In this document: positions 42,454 through 52,181 of the stretch, piece after piece | Position numbering within the stretch: position 1 is the stretch's first letter | How the letters are laid out: every line of letters starts with the position of its first letter | Source of the DNA: Cloacibacterium sp047601505 | GTDB lineage: Bacteria; Bacteroidota; Bacteroidia; Flavobacteriales; Weeksellaceae | Assembly: GCF_047601505.1 (NCBI RefSeq) | Contig: NZ_JASGJD010000001.1 | Coordinates: 744,001-808,000 of the forward strand | Direction: 5' to 3' | DNA length: 64,000 nucleotides | Position numbers and translations under genes: made by a program | Notes under the pieces: model-generated | What the model was told of the DNA's origin: nothing | Databases searched by the model: none | Seen by the model: the letters and a program-made list of their open reading frames with translations, nothing else

Positions 42454-45333
42454 AATGTAAAAATTAAAGCGCTTACAGCGGGTGTCCTATTTTTTATGGG
42501 GGGACAAGCTGTAATGGCTCAGAAAACTAAAAAAGACACAGCTGATACAAAAACTATAGAAGAAGTTGTGGTAGTTGGTTATGGAAAACAAAAGAGATCA
42601 GATGTTACTGGAGCGATTGCAACAGTTAAGAGTGGAGCCTTGCAAGAGCAGCCTGTTCCATCTGTAGAGCTTGCTTTGCAAGGTAAGGCGCCAGGTGTTC
42701 AAGTAGCAAATACAGGTGGTAGGGCTGGTAATAATACTAAGATTAGCATTAGAGGTAATGGTTCCTTAAGTGCGTCCAATAGTCCACTTTATATAATAGA
42801 TGGTGTTCCTCAAGAATCTCTTGGGAATTTGACATCGGAAGATATTCAAAGTATGGAGATATTGAAAGATGCCGCATCTAGTGCAATTTATGGGTCTAGA
42901 GCTTCTAATGGGGTGGTTTTAGTTGAAACAAAATCTGGGAAATATAATCTGAAACCTACTGTATCTTTTAGTTCTTCTTATGGGATTCAAGAAATTATAA
43001 AGCGACCTGACTTACTTAATGGTGAGCAGTATAGACAGGTGCACGAAGCTGCTAGATTGAATTATTTAAGTGATATTCAAGCTGGGATTCTTCCTGCTCC
43101 AACTAGTGGTAGTGCGGCAGATTTAGCTCTTAAAACGCCTATGGCTAATACAGGTATTAATACTAATTGGTTGGATTATGTTCTTAGGACGGGAGCAATT
43201 ACGAATAATCAGTTTAGTTTTTCTTCTGGTGGTGAAAATTCTAAAATTTATTTTTCAGTAAGTAATATTTCGCAGGAAGGTATTATTAAACAAGATAAGT
43301 ATGATGTTTCAAGAGTTAGATTAAATGTTGAACAAAAAATTACAAGTAAACTTAAATTTGGAGTTAATTCTTATTTTACTTACCTAGATTCTGTACCTAT
43401 TGTTGATGATAACAATACATATCAGCCTTACAGTAATGCAATTAATGCTGCTCCTAACCTTGCGCCATATGGAGTTGATGGTAAACCAAATAGAAATTTG
43501 ACTTCTAATAATCCTCTTTGGGCGTTTGAGAGAGTTGTTTCTGATAGATATCAAACTATAGGCTCCAATATTTATGCAGTTTACAACCCTATAAAAAATC
43601 TTACCTTGAAAAGTTCCGTGAGCGGAAGCATTATGTCAAGAAGATATAATAGGTTTGATGCTCCTAATACGAGAAGGGGAGAACAAGCAGGAAAGCCATG
43701 GGGGTATGGATATTATAGTACAAATAATAACAGAGAATATTTGATTGAAAATACTGCAAATTATAATAAAGATTTTGTAGATGGCCGTTTAGTTGTAGAT
43801 GTATTAGCGGGGCAATCTTTCCAAAGATGGGAGTATGAAGATTCTTATGTTCAAGGAGAAAATTTCCCTTCAAATGATTTAAAATGGCTTGTTTCAGCGG
43901 GTACTATTAATGCAGGTAGAAGTTATTTTATGGCAATGTCTTTGGCTTCTTTCTTTGGAAGAGCTCAGTTTACTTGGGATAATAAGTATAACTTAATGGT
44001 TTCAACAAGGTATGATGGGTCTTCTAAATTTGCTAAAGGAAACAAGTGGGGGAATTTCCCAGCTTTTTCTGCTGGTTGGACTGTTTCTAAGGAGTCATTT
44101 TTTAATGTTCCTGTTATTGATGAGTTGAAATTGAGAGGGTCATATGGCTTTACAGGTAATCAAACAGGTGTTAGCTATGCTTCAGGTCTTAATCTAATTG
44201 GAGGAGGAGAGAACCATAATCAAAATCCTGGATTAGCTGTTACCGATTTATATAACCCTGATTTACATTGGGAAAAAGGTAAGTCAATGGATTTCGGTAT
44301 GGATTTATCAATGTTCAAAAAAAGAGTGAATATTATTTTTGATTATTATGATAAAACTACAAATGATTTGTTATATAGAATTCCAGTAGCTCAAGAAACA
44401 GGCTTTAAAACTATGTTAAGTAACGTAGGAAGAATCAATAATAAAGGTTTTGAAGTTGGAATTGATACTAAAATAGTCAAAACAGAAAATTTTAAGTGGG
44501 ATTTTGGAGCTAATTTTTCATACAATAAAAATGTTGTAGAAAAAATTGGAATTCCTGCAGGATTTTATACAACAGGTTTTGCATCTATTGTAAAAGAAGG
44601 AGAACCGTTAGGGTCTTTTTATATATATGAATCTTTAGGAGTTGCACAAGAAAGATTTGAGTACAAAGATACAAGCGGAAAAGTTACTAAAGTAGTTCAG
44701 CCAGGAGATATGATATATAAAGATGTAAATGGAGATGGTAAAATTGATTCTAATGATTTAGTCGTTTTTAATGGAGGAATAGCTCCAATATATGGAGGGT
44801 TTAATACAAGGGTTGCTTATAAGAGAGTTGATCTTTCTATTAATGCTCAGTATTCTATTGGTAAAAAAGTATATGCTATGTATAAAGAAAGGTCTGTTTC
44901 TGGGGCTGCTGTGGGGTATCCGTCATATTCTACAAATATGATTGATGAACAAATGAATTATTGGACTCCAAATAATACCGATACTAATGTTCCTAGACCT
45001 CATTTGGCTAGTGCTATTTCTTCTTGGAATAATTATCGTTCTTCAAGATTTTTGGAGGATGCTGATTATCTTAGAATAACAGACATAACTCTAGGGGTTA
45101 ATTTTGATACCAAAGATTTCGGATTCTTAAAATCTTTGAGAGTATATGCGCAAGTTAGAAACCCATTTACTTTTACTAAATATAATGGTGTTGATCCTGA
45201 AACGTACTATGTTGATCAAACATTAAATGTTAATCAAAATAGTGCGGATACTTCAAAGGTACAATCTGGGGTAGATACTAATGGTATTCCAACTGTAAAG
45301 GTTTATAGTTTAGGATTGAATATAAATTTTTAA
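42451..45333 (+). CDS. SusC/RagA-family TonB-linked outer-membrane transporter
   Basis: A 960-residue transporter starting MNVKIKALTAGVLFFMGGQA, a signal peptide almost identical to that of the first SusC. It has the TonB box region IEEVVVVGYGKQ, plug motifs (KISIRGNGSLS, PLYIIDGVPQ, IYGSRASNGVVL) and a C-terminal barrel ending in Phe. It too lacks the carboxypeptidase-like N-domain. The barrel is diverged from the first copy, so the two probably take different substrates. A TTG-initiated form 30 bp upstream is unlikely. Confidence 0.95.
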   Translation: MNVKIKALTAGVLFFMGGQAVMAQKTKKDTADTKTIEEVVVVGYGKQKRSDVTGAIATVKSGALQEQPVPSVELALQGKAPGVQVANTGGRAGNNTKISIRGNGSLSASNSPLYIIDGVPQESLGNLTSEDIQSMEILKDAASSAIYGSRASNGVVLVETKSGKYNLKPTVSFSSSYGIQEIIKRPDLLNGEQYRQVHEAARLNYLSDIQAGILPAPTSGSAADLALKTPMANTGINTNWLDYVLRTGAITNNQFSFSSGGENSKIYFSVSNISQEGIIKQDKYDVSRVRLNVEQKITSKLKFGVNSYFTYLDSVPIVDDNNTYQPYSNAINAAPNLAPYGVDGKPNRNLTSNNPLWAFERVVSDRYQTIGSNIYAVYNPIKNLTLKSSVSGSIMSRRYNRFDAPNTRRGEQAGKPWGYGYYSTNNNREYLIENTANYNKDFVDGRLVVDVLAGQSFQRWEYEDSYVQGENFPSNDLKWLVSAGTINAGRSYFMAMSLASFFGRAQFTWDNKYNLMVSTRYDGSSKFAKGNKWGNFPAFSAGWTVSKESFFNVPVIDELKLRGSYGFTGNQTGVSYASGLNLIGGGENHNQNPGLAVTDLYNPDLHWEKGKSMDFGMDLSMFKKRVNIIFDYYDKTTNDLLYRIPVAQETGFKTMLSNVGRINNKGFEVGIDTKIVKTENFKWDFGANFSYNKNVVEKIGIPAGFYTTGFASIVKEGEPLGSFYIYESLGVAQERFEYKDTSGKVTKVVQPGDMIYKDVNGDGKIDSNDLVVFNGGIAPIYGGFNTRVAYKRVDLSINAQYSIGKKVYAMYKERSVSGAAVGYPSYSTNMIDEQMNYWTPNNTDTNVPRPHLASAISSWNNYRSSRFLEDADYLRITDITLGVNFDTKDFGFLKSLRVYAQVRNPFTFTKYNGVDPETYYVDQTLNVNQNSADTSKVQSGVDTNGIPTVKVYSLGLNINF

Positions 45334-45345
45334 AATTATTTTGAA

Positions 45346-46530
45346 ATGAAAAAATTAAGTATATTATTTTTGGCTATTGGACTAATATTGAGCTCTTGTG
45401 ATAGAGAATTGGATATAAAGTCGGAAGCCTCATTGGATGCAACTGCTAATTTGTCAACATCTGATGTTGATAAGTTGTTAACAGGTGCATATAAAAGTAT
45501 TATGGAGCCGAGTGCTTATCCGTATTTTAATATTATGGCAGGGGAGATAATGTCAGATAATTATAAGCCCGTAAAGTTTCAATTTTATCAAGTGCAATAT
45601 TTGCATGAACATATAGTGCCAGAGGATGATATTTTATTATCTTACTACTATAAAGATTTTTATACAGCAGTTACAAGAGCTAATACGATATTGAGAGTTC
45701 CTTCTGCTACAAATGAACAAAGAGGTAAAGCTAGATATGTAAGAGCATTATCTCATCTAAGATTGTATGATTTATTTGAGAGAGTGCCTATAATTGATGA
45801 AACTTATGTTTCTGGAGCAATTGCACCTAGCTCGGGTAAAGATGTTCTAGCATTTATTATTGAAGATTTAAAATATGCAAAAGCAAATATTGAAAAATTT
45901 GATGTTGCAAATGCGTCATTAGTTCAATTAACACCTACAAGTGAAGCTGCTAGTGCCCTTTTAGCAAGAGTTTATAGAATGAATGGAGATATTCAGTCAG
46001 CTGGAAAGGAAGCTGAAGAGCTAATTAATAGTGGTAAATTTTCTATATCAGACAATCCTAAAGTAAATAGTTCTGAAGTGATACTTAAATTTGCAGGTAA
46101 TTTAGCTGAAACAAATGGATCTTGGGGATGGATTATGAGTTATGATGCAAGAACATGGAATTGTTTTGCTGCTGCTGATGATTTATTAGCACTTATATCT
46201 GCAAATGATACAAGAAGAAGTTTGTTTGATTTTGCTCAAGCTCCTCAAACAAATGATTATGTTTTTTCAAATAAGTATTCTCCGAACGATGATTCAGATT
46301 TGCTTATATCAAGGATTCCTGAGATGTATTTAATTTCTGCGGAAGCTGGAAATGCTAATAGATTAGCTGAATTACAAGCAAAAAGAAAGTCTAGTCTTTC
46401 ATTAGATAATGAGAGAAGACTTGAGTTATCATTTGAGTGGGTAAGATGGTCTGATTTGGTTCTTAAAGGTGAGAAATATAGGTTGCCATATCCGATAAGT
46501 GCTAAAAATTCAAATCCTTTGCTTAAATAA
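45346..46530 (+). CDS. Compact SusD/RagB-family lipoprotein
   Basis: A 394-residue SusD lipoprotein, short for the family (often 450-600). The lipobox is LILSSC (Cys near 18). 'RARYVRALSHLRLYDLFERVPIID' style helices, 'AASALLARVYRMNGDIQSAGKEAEELI' and C-terminal 'RIPEMYLISAEAG' and 'DNERRLELSFEWVRWSDLVLKG' identify it. The segment between the last two blocks is abbreviated, so surface loops are missing rather than the gene being broken. It follows SusC by 12 bp. Confidence 0.9.
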   Translation: MKKLSILFLAIGLILSSCDRELDIKSEASLDATANLSTSDVDKLLTGAYKSIMEPSAYPYFNIMAGEIMSDNYKPVKFQFYQVQYLHEHIVPEDDILLSYYYKDFYTAVTRANTILRVPSATNEQRGKARYVRALSHLRLYDLFERVPIIDETYVSGAIAPSSGKDVLAFIIEDLKYAKANIEKFDVANASLVQLTPTSEAASALLARVYRMNGDIQSAGKEAEELINSGKFSISDNPKVNSSEVILKFAGNLAETNGSWGWIMSYDARTWNCFAAADDLLALISANDTRRSLFDFAQAPQTNDYVFSNKYSPNDDSDLLISRIPEMYLISAEAGNANRLAELQAKRKSSLSLDNERRLELSFEWVRWSDLVLKGEKYRLPYPISAKNSNPLLK

Positions 46531-46563
46531 ATTTTAATCGAATTTATAATGTTAAGAGCATTG

Positions 46564-46598
46564 AAAGAGATTATCGCTTAGGTGGTAATCTCTTTTTT
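46564..46598 (+). terminator. Terminator after the second SusCD pair
   Basis: AAAGAGATTA (46564-46573) pairs with TAATCTCTTT (46586-46595) around a 12-base loop, followed by T residues. Confidence 0.85.
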
Positions 46599-46614
46599 AT
46601 TCCCTTTATTTTAC

Positions 46615-46622
46615 TACTTTTG
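46615..46622 (+). promoter_or_regulatory. Promoter -7 box for the putative porin gene
   Basis: TACTTTTG fits TAnnTTTG and is 17 bp before the start codon, right after a terminator. Confidence 0.45.
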
Positions 46623-46639
46623 TATTTCAAAATTTCAAA

Positions 46640-48568
46640 ATGAAATATATTTTTCTAGTTATATTTTTTTGTGCAACTGTTTTAGAAGCACAAATCATTA
46701 AAAAACCTCAGCTTCAAAATAAAAATGCTGAAAGAGATACTTTGGTAATTGATAAAGGTGGTAAAGATTCGGTTAAAATTTTTAAACCCACCATCAACGA
46801 TTATCTTATCCAAACTCAATTTTCAGAAAAAAAGATTTTTGATACTGTTTTTACGGTAGACAAATCTTATCAATTTTCTCAATTTAATAATAGAGATAAT
46901 TTTGGCAAAATTCAGTTTGCAAATATTGGTTCTGGTTTTCAAGATTTGGTGTTTTCTGTAAATAAAGAACAGAATTTATCTTTGTTGCCTACCAACAAAT
47001 CTCATTTTATCTTAGGGATAGACGACGTAAAATATTATGATGTAAAAACGCCTACTACATCTTTTGTCTATCATAATGCAATGAAACAAGGCGCAGCGCT
47101 CAATTCTACTTATACTCAAAATATTGGTAAAAACTTTAATTTTGCGGTAGAATATATGGGGCTTCGTTCTCAGGGGATTTACAGAAGAAGTTTGGCGGCT
47201 TCTAATAATTTTGTGTTTTCTTCGCATTTTAATTCTAAAAATGGCAGATATCAATTCTTTACACATTACATTCACCAAAATGTAAATAACGAAGAAAATG
47301 GAGGTTTAGAAGATGTTAGTCTTTTTCTTGGAGACGATAGCAGATTTAACAACAGACAAAATTTATCGGTAAATCTTACGGCTTCAGATTCTAGGTTTTC
47401 TCTAAGAAGATATTACTTTTCTCAAGAATTTCAATTTGTAAATTCAGAGAAGTATCCTTTTAAATTAAGACACACTTTATATCATCAAGCCAATAAATAT
47501 AGGTTTATAGAGTCTTCTACAGAAAGTTATTACACTTCTTCTTACGTTGACGATTTTGATACTTATGCTTATAAATTTTCTAAAAATCTTAGCAATACTG
47601 TAAGTTTGGTTTTTGATAAAAAAACATTCAAATTAGACGCTGGTTTCAGGCATCAATTGATAAATTTAGGAACAGACAGAGAGTTGCCAACTGCAGTTGG
47701 AGTTACAATTCCTACAGATAATAAAGAAAACAGATTAGGTGCTGTCGGGAATTTAGAAATAAGACTTTGGGATAAAGTAGATTTGAAATCTTTCTTAGAA
47801 TATTCTAACGGTAAGTCTTTTGGGAATTACATTAGGTCTGAGAATTTATTGAAATTAGAACCTATAAAAGGATATATTTTAAATGCGCATGTTAATTTTC
47901 AATCTGCAATTCCAAGTTTTAATTATTTGATAAATCCTTCTTTTTATCAAGATTTTAATTATAATTTTTCCAATGCTCAAAACCAAAGTATTACAGAAAT
48001 TGGTGGTAAAATTAATTTAAAATGGTTTGATAGTTCTGTATTTGCTAATTATTTCAGAATTGATAACTTAGCGTATTTTGATACCGATTTTCTGCCAAAA
48101 CAAAGCGCAGAAACCATGAATATTTCTCAAATTGGTGGTGAAGCTACTGTTAAATACAGAAAATTTAATCTCAATACAAAATTGCTTTTCCAAAGTGCAC
48201 TTTCTCAAAAAGAGTTGTTTCCAATGCCGAGTTTTGTAGGAAGAGTAAATATTTTCTATCAAACAAAAGCTTTTAAAAATGCTGCGGAAATTCAAAGCGG
48301 AATTAAAGTTTATTATTTCAGTAAATTTAATTCTAGAGATTATTTTCCTGTATTGAACGAGTTTGTACTTTCAAACAGCGGAACTTCAATTGGCGGACAA
48401 CCTATTGCTGATGCTTATTTTAATATGAAAGTGAAAAGAATGATGTTTTTTGTAGAAGCGCAACATTTCAATACTACTTTCATGAAAAATAAATCATTTA
48501 CAGCACCTAATTATCCTATTTATGATTTTCGATTGAATTTGGGAATTGTTTGGTATATATTTCACTAA
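46640..48568 (+). CDS. Putative outer-membrane porin (flavobacterial family)
   Basis: A 642-residue outer-membrane protein. It has a signal peptide (MKYIFLVIFFCATVLEAQ), a short periplasmic part rich in Lys/Asp, and then alternating amphipathic strands to a C-terminal aromatic end (...LGIVWYIFH). 'FNRDNFGKIQFANIG' and 'YMGLRSQGIYRRSLAASNNF' are characteristic of the 'putative porin' family of Flavobacteriia. No substrate is known. It is probably transcribed with bshC, although a promoter-like box also lies at its own stop codon. Confidence 0.8.
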   Translation: MKYIFLVIFFCATVLEAQIIKKPQLQNKNAERDTLVIDKGGKDSVKIFKPTINDYLIQTQFSEKKIFDTVFTVDKSYQFSQFNNRDNFGKIQFANIGSGFQDLVFSVNKEQNLSLLPTNKSHFILGIDDVKYYDVKTPTTSFVYHNAMKQGAALNSTYTQNIGKNFNFAVEYMGLRSQGIYRRSLAASNNFVFSSHFNSKNGRYQFFTHYIHQNVNNEENGGLEDVSLFLGDDSRFNNRQNLSVNLTASDSRFSLRRYYFSQEFQFVNSEKYPFKLRHTLYHQANKYRFIESSTESYYTSSYVDDFDTYAYKFSKNLSNTVSLVFDKKTFKLDAGFRHQLINLGTDRELPTAVGVTIPTDNKENRLGAVGNLEIRLWDKVDLKSFLEYSNGKSFGNYIRSENLLKLEPIKGYILNAHVNFQSAIPSFNYLINPSFYQDFNYNFSNAQNQSITEIGGKINLKWFDSSVFANYFRIDNLAYFDTDFLPKQSAETMNISQIGGEATVKYRKFNLNTKLLFQSALSQKELFPMPSFVGRVNIFYQTKAFKNAAEIQSGIKVYYFSKFNSRDYFPVLNEFVLSNSGTSIGGQPIADAYFNMKVKRMMFFVEAQHFNTTFMKNKSFTAPNYPIYDFRLNLGIVWYIFH

Positions 48569-48573
48569 TTTTG
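48546..48573 (+). promoter_or_regulatory. Possible promoter giving a leaderless bshC transcript
   Basis: TTG (48546-48548), 17 bp, TAATTTTG (48566-48573). The box overlaps the porin stop codon and ends 4 bp before the bshC ATG, so transcription would begin at or near the start codon. Confidence 0.4.
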
Positions 48574-48577
48574 CCAA

Positions 48578-50146
48578 ATGTTGAAATCTAAAATTCCGTT
48601 TCAAAATATAGAAAGCATTCCGCAATTGATAAAGGATTTTCTAAATGAAGAAATTCCTCAATTTTCATCATATAAGTTTTCTTTAAAAAATGCTATTCCT
48701 AAAGCAGAAGAAAAATCAAAATCGTTCTCTAAAGAACAAAGGAATATTTTGGTAAATGTTTTTAAAGAGCAATTAAAAACATTACAACTTACAGATAAAC
48801 AATCTCAAAACATCAATTTACTTTCTCAGGAAAGTACATTTACCATAACTACTGGTCATCAGTTAAATCTTTTTTCTGGTCCGGTTTTCTTTATTTATAA
48901 AATTCTTCAAACCATCAAAACGGCAGAATATTTATCTCAAAATTCAGAGAAAAACTTCGTTCCCGTATTTTGGATGGCAACAGAAGACCACGATTTTGAA
49001 GAAATAAATCATTTCAGAACCGAACAGAATTTTTATCAAATTAAAGGTAAATCTGGCGGAGCTGTTGGCAGAATTGTAATTGAAGATGTTTCTTTTATTG
49101 ACGAATTCGAGAAAGAATTTAAAGACGATGTTTTTGGCACTCGGCTTATTCTTTTGATGAAAAAATCTTACCAAAAAGGAAAAACACTAACCGAAGCTAC
49201 CAGAAATTTGGTGCACGAACTGTTTTCAGAATTTGGTTTATTAATGATTGATGGTGATGATATTTTGCTTAAAAACCAAATGGCAGAAATCTTCTCAGAC
49301 GAATTGCAAAACGAAGTTACACATCATTTTTCTAAAGAAAATGTAGATTTTTTGACGCAGAAATATGGTAAAGTTCAGGTAAATCCCAGAGAAATTAATC
49401 TTTTTTATCTAAGCGAAACCAGAGATAGAATTTCTAAAAAAGACAATTCTTACGTGATTGTTGATAAAGATATAAATGTTTCTTTTGAAGAATTAGCAAA
49501 AGATTGGTCTAAAATTTCGCCAAATGCTTTGTTAAGGCCTGTTTTTCAAGAAAAAGTATTGCCCAATATTGCGTACATTGGTGGCAATGCCGAAATAATG
49601 TATTGGCTAGAACTTCCTCATGTTTTTGAACGTTTTAAACTTCCTTTCCCTATTCTTATTCCTAGAAATTCTATGTTGTTTCTTAAAGAAAAAACGTTGA
49701 AAAGAATTGATAAATCTGGAATGAATTTAGAATGTTTCTTGGGGGATTTTCAAGCTAAACTGAATGAAAAATTGGTTCAAGAATCTTCTTTGAAAGCAAT
49801 AATTGAAGAAAAAGAAACGCTGTTAAAATCTCAGTTTCTAGAATTGAAAGAAAAATCTTCTCTTACAGACAAAACTTTTAGAAATTTAGTAGAAGCCGAA
49901 GAAAAGAGGCAACTAAAAAGTTTCGAAAGAATGAGAAAAAGACTTCTTAGAGCCGAAAAAATAAAACAAGCAGATTATATAGATTTTTTAGAAAAACTTT
50001 TCTATGAAATACATCCTTCTGGCAACTGGCAAGAAAGAGTGATTAATTTCAGTAACTTTTTTGCAGAAAATGGCGATTCGTGGCTTGATAATTGTTACCA
50101 AGAAATGGACGTCGTTAATTCTATGTTAATTTTAATGGAAAATTAA
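48578..50146 (+). CDS. bshC: Bacillithiol biosynthesis cysteine-adding enzyme BshC
   Basis: A 522-residue BshC, which joins cysteine to glucosaminyl-malate in the last step of bacillithiol synthesis. Motifs seen are TTGHQLNLFSGPVFFIYKI, PVFWMATEDHDFEEINHF, 'PNIAYIGGNAEIMYWLELPHVFE' and the long C-terminal coiled-coil (about residues 395-480). The length fits the family. BshA and BshB are not in the window. It starts 9 bp after the porin gene. Confidence 0.93.
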   Translation: MLKSKIPFQNIESIPQLIKDFLNEEIPQFSSYKFSLKNAIPKAEEKSKSFSKEQRNILVNVFKEQLKTLQLTDKQSQNINLLSQESTFTITTGHQLNLFSGPVFFIYKILQTIKTAEYLSQNSEKNFVPVFWMATEDHDFEEINHFRTEQNFYQIKGKSGGAVGRIVIEDVSFIDEFEKEFKDDVFGTRLILLMKKSYQKGKTLTEATRNLVHELFSEFGLLMIDGDDILLKNQMAEIFSDELQNEVTHHFSKENVDFLTQKYGKVQVNPREINLFYLSETRDRISKKDNSYVIVDKDINVSFEELAKDWSKISPNALLRPVFQEKVLPNIAYIGGNAEIMYWLELPHVFERFKLPFPILIPRNSMLFLKEKTLKRIDKSGMNLECFLGDFQAKLNEKLVQESSLKAIIEEKETLLKSQFLELKEKSSLTDKTFRNLVEAEEKRQLKSFERMRKRLLRAEKIKQADYIDFLEKLFYEIHPSGNWQERVINFSNFFAENGDSWLDNCYQEMDVVNSMLILMEN

Positions 50147-50157
50147 ATAGAAAGCAG

Positions 50158-50165
50158 TATTTTTG
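50158..50165 (+). promoter_or_regulatory. Promoter -7 box for the LysM gene
   Basis: TATTTTTG fits TAnnTTTG and lies 16 bp before the start codon. Confidence 0.4.
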
Positions 50166-50181
50166 TATTTTATTTAAAATA

Positions 50182-52107
50182 ATGAAAAATCTTCTAATAT
50201 TCGCCTTTTCTCTGTCTGGTTTAGTGGTTTTCGCGCAGAAAACTCACACGGTTCAACCTAAAGAAAATCCTTATGCAATTTCTAAAAAATATGGAATTTC
50301 TATAGACGAACTCTATAAACTAAACCCGCAAGTTAAAGAAGGTAAACTTAATATTGGTGATGTTCTTGTCATCAGTAAAAAAAATGATGAAAAACCTAAA
50401 ACTACAGAAAAACCAGTTTCTAGCGGAAGTGGTAATCTTAGTAAAATAGTTCTTCAGCCCAAACAAACCATCTACGGAATTACCAAACAATATCATATTT
50501 CTGAAACAGATTTAAGAAAATTAAATCCTGAGTTAGATTCTCATTTAAGAATAGGAGACGAAGTGACGCTTCCTTCTGATAATGTGAAAAAATATGCAGA
50601 TAAAAATGCTTTCAATAGAAATTTTGCTGCACCTCAAGAAGTAAAGCCAGCAGAATCTGTAGCGGTTTCTACATCTGTGGAAACTCCAAAAGCAGATGAA
50701 GGAACGTATGTAATTCAAGCAAAAGATAATTATTATAAAATAACTAAGAATTTCGGAATTTCTCAGAAAGATTTATTTGCGTTGAATCCCGGTTTAGAAG
50801 AAAAGGGACTTCAACCTGGTGATGTGATTAAAGTAAAAAAATCTGGAAATGTTAGTGATTCTAACGTAAAAGATACTGTATCTTGGCAAGAAGATAACAA
50901 GAATACAAAACAAGAAGTTCAAGTTCAAGAAGACGAATATCAAACTTATACCGTTCAAGATGGTGATACAGTTTTTGGTATTTTAAATAAATTTGGAATT
51001 ACTTTAGACCAATTAATCGCTTTTAATCCTAAAATTACTGATGGTTTAAAAACAGGAATGGTGATTAAAGTGAAGAAATTAGAACCTGCTTATGTTAAGA
51101 AAAATGATGGCGCATTAAATGTGATTTTGATGTTGCCTTTCGGTTTTGACGCTGGCGAAAGCAAGTATAGAAGCATGGCAGCAGATTTTTTAACAGGTGC
51201 TAAGTTAGCGATTGAAAGAAGTGCAGCTGGTGGACAAAAATTAGACGTTAAAGTAGTAGATGCAGGAAGCGAAAGTTCTTTTAAAAATTCTTTAACTCAG
51301 ATTAATCCGAATAATACAGATTTAATTATTGGCCCTTTCTTTAAATCTAGCGTTTTAGATGTTTTAGATTATGTGAAAACTAAAAAAATTCCTGTTGTAG
51401 CGCCTTTTGCAAATTCTCCCGAACTTGAAAGTTTTAACAATTTAGTTATTGTAGAAACAGACCAAGAAGTTTTAGCAGACAAAATTGCAAAAGAAGTGGC
51501 GCAAGCTTATTCTGACGAGAAAATTTATGTAGTAGCAGATCAAGATAAAACGTATGCTAATTACATTAAAGATAATCTGGCAAAACAAATTAAAAATCCT
51601 AACATTATTATTGTAAACTCTCCAGATGAGATTAAATTAGACAATAATATGATGACAGGGCAAAGCGCACCAATTATGGCGGTTTTGGCTTCTGATAATG
51701 ATAGTGTAGGTAAAGATTTTGCTAAAAAAATGATGGATTTATCTGCAGAAACTTCAGGTGTTAAATCTTTCAGTATGTATTATAATCCAATTTTCGAAAG
51801 CAACGAAGAAGCTCTTAGAAAGGCAAGTCTTGTTTATTTGATGGATAGAAAAATTAATACAGACGGAAGTTTTGAAAAAGAAATTCTTGCTAGCTATAAA
51901 AAACAATATTGCAAAACTCCTTCTAAATATGCTGTGATTGGTTTTGATGTGGTGAATGATATTCTGAGCAGAGAAAACAGTAAAGGAGAATTGTTTAAAC
52001 AAATTACCAAATCTCAAACGCAATTGGCTACAAAATTTGAATACGTAAAAAGCAAAGGCGGAGCGTATGTAAATACTGGTTGTAGAGTTGTGAGATTGAT
52101 TCCTTAA
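50182..52107 (+). CDS. LysM-repeat protein fused to a periplasmic-binding (type 1) domain
   Basis: A 641-residue exported protein with a signal peptide (MKNLLIFAFSLSGLVVFA). Four LysM repeats occur at about residues 22-65, 85-130, 174-215 and 253-298 (THTVQPKENPYAISKKYGIS, YVIQAKDNYYKITKNFGIS, YTVQDGDTVFGILNKFGIT). They should bind peptidoglycan. Residues about 312-641 form an ABC-type substrate-binding fold (LNVILMLPFGFDAG, LIIGPFFKSSVLDV, KIPVVAPFANSPE). The join resembles LpoA-like regulators of cell-wall synthesis in plan, but that role is a guess. A pale 6-bp hairpin follows the stop. Confidence 0.85.
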   Translation: MKNLLIFAFSLSGLVVFAQKTHTVQPKENPYAISKKYGISIDELYKLNPQVKEGKLNIGDVLVISKKNDEKPKTTEKPVSSGSGNLSKIVLQPKQTIYGITKQYHISETDLRKLNPELDSHLRIGDEVTLPSDNVKKYADKNAFNRNFAAPQEVKPAESVAVSTSVETPKADEGTYVIQAKDNYYKITKNFGISQKDLFALNPGLEEKGLQPGDVIKVKKSGNVSDSNVKDTVSWQEDNKNTKQEVQVQEDEYQTYTVQDGDTVFGILNKFGITLDQLIAFNPKITDGLKTGMVIKVKKLEPAYVKKNDGALNVILMLPFGFDAGESKYRSMAADFLTGAKLAIERSAAGGQKLDVKVVDAGSESSFKNSLTQINPNNTDLIIGPFFKSSVLDVLDYVKTKKIPVVAPFANSPELESFNNLVIVETDQEVLADKIAKEVAQAYSDEKIYVVADQDKTYANYIKDNLAKQIKNPNIIIVNSPDEIKLDNNMMTGQSAPIMAVLASDNDSVGKDFAKKMMDLSAETSGVKSFSMYYNPIFESNEEALRKASLVYLMDRKINTDGSFEKEILASYKKQYCKTPSKYAVIGFDVVNDILSRENSKGELFKQITKSQTQLATKFEYVKSKGGAYVNTGCRVVRLIP

Positions 52108-52181
52108 TTAAAAAAAATCTATTTATTTTCAAAAAAAGAAGGAACTTGCTTCCTTTCAAAATAAACACGTTGTAATTATAT

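Noticed and set aside
52131..52156. Hairpin after the LysM gene as a terminator
   Set aside because: The stem is only 6 bp (AAGGAA/TTCCTT) and lacks a long T-run, so I did not list it.
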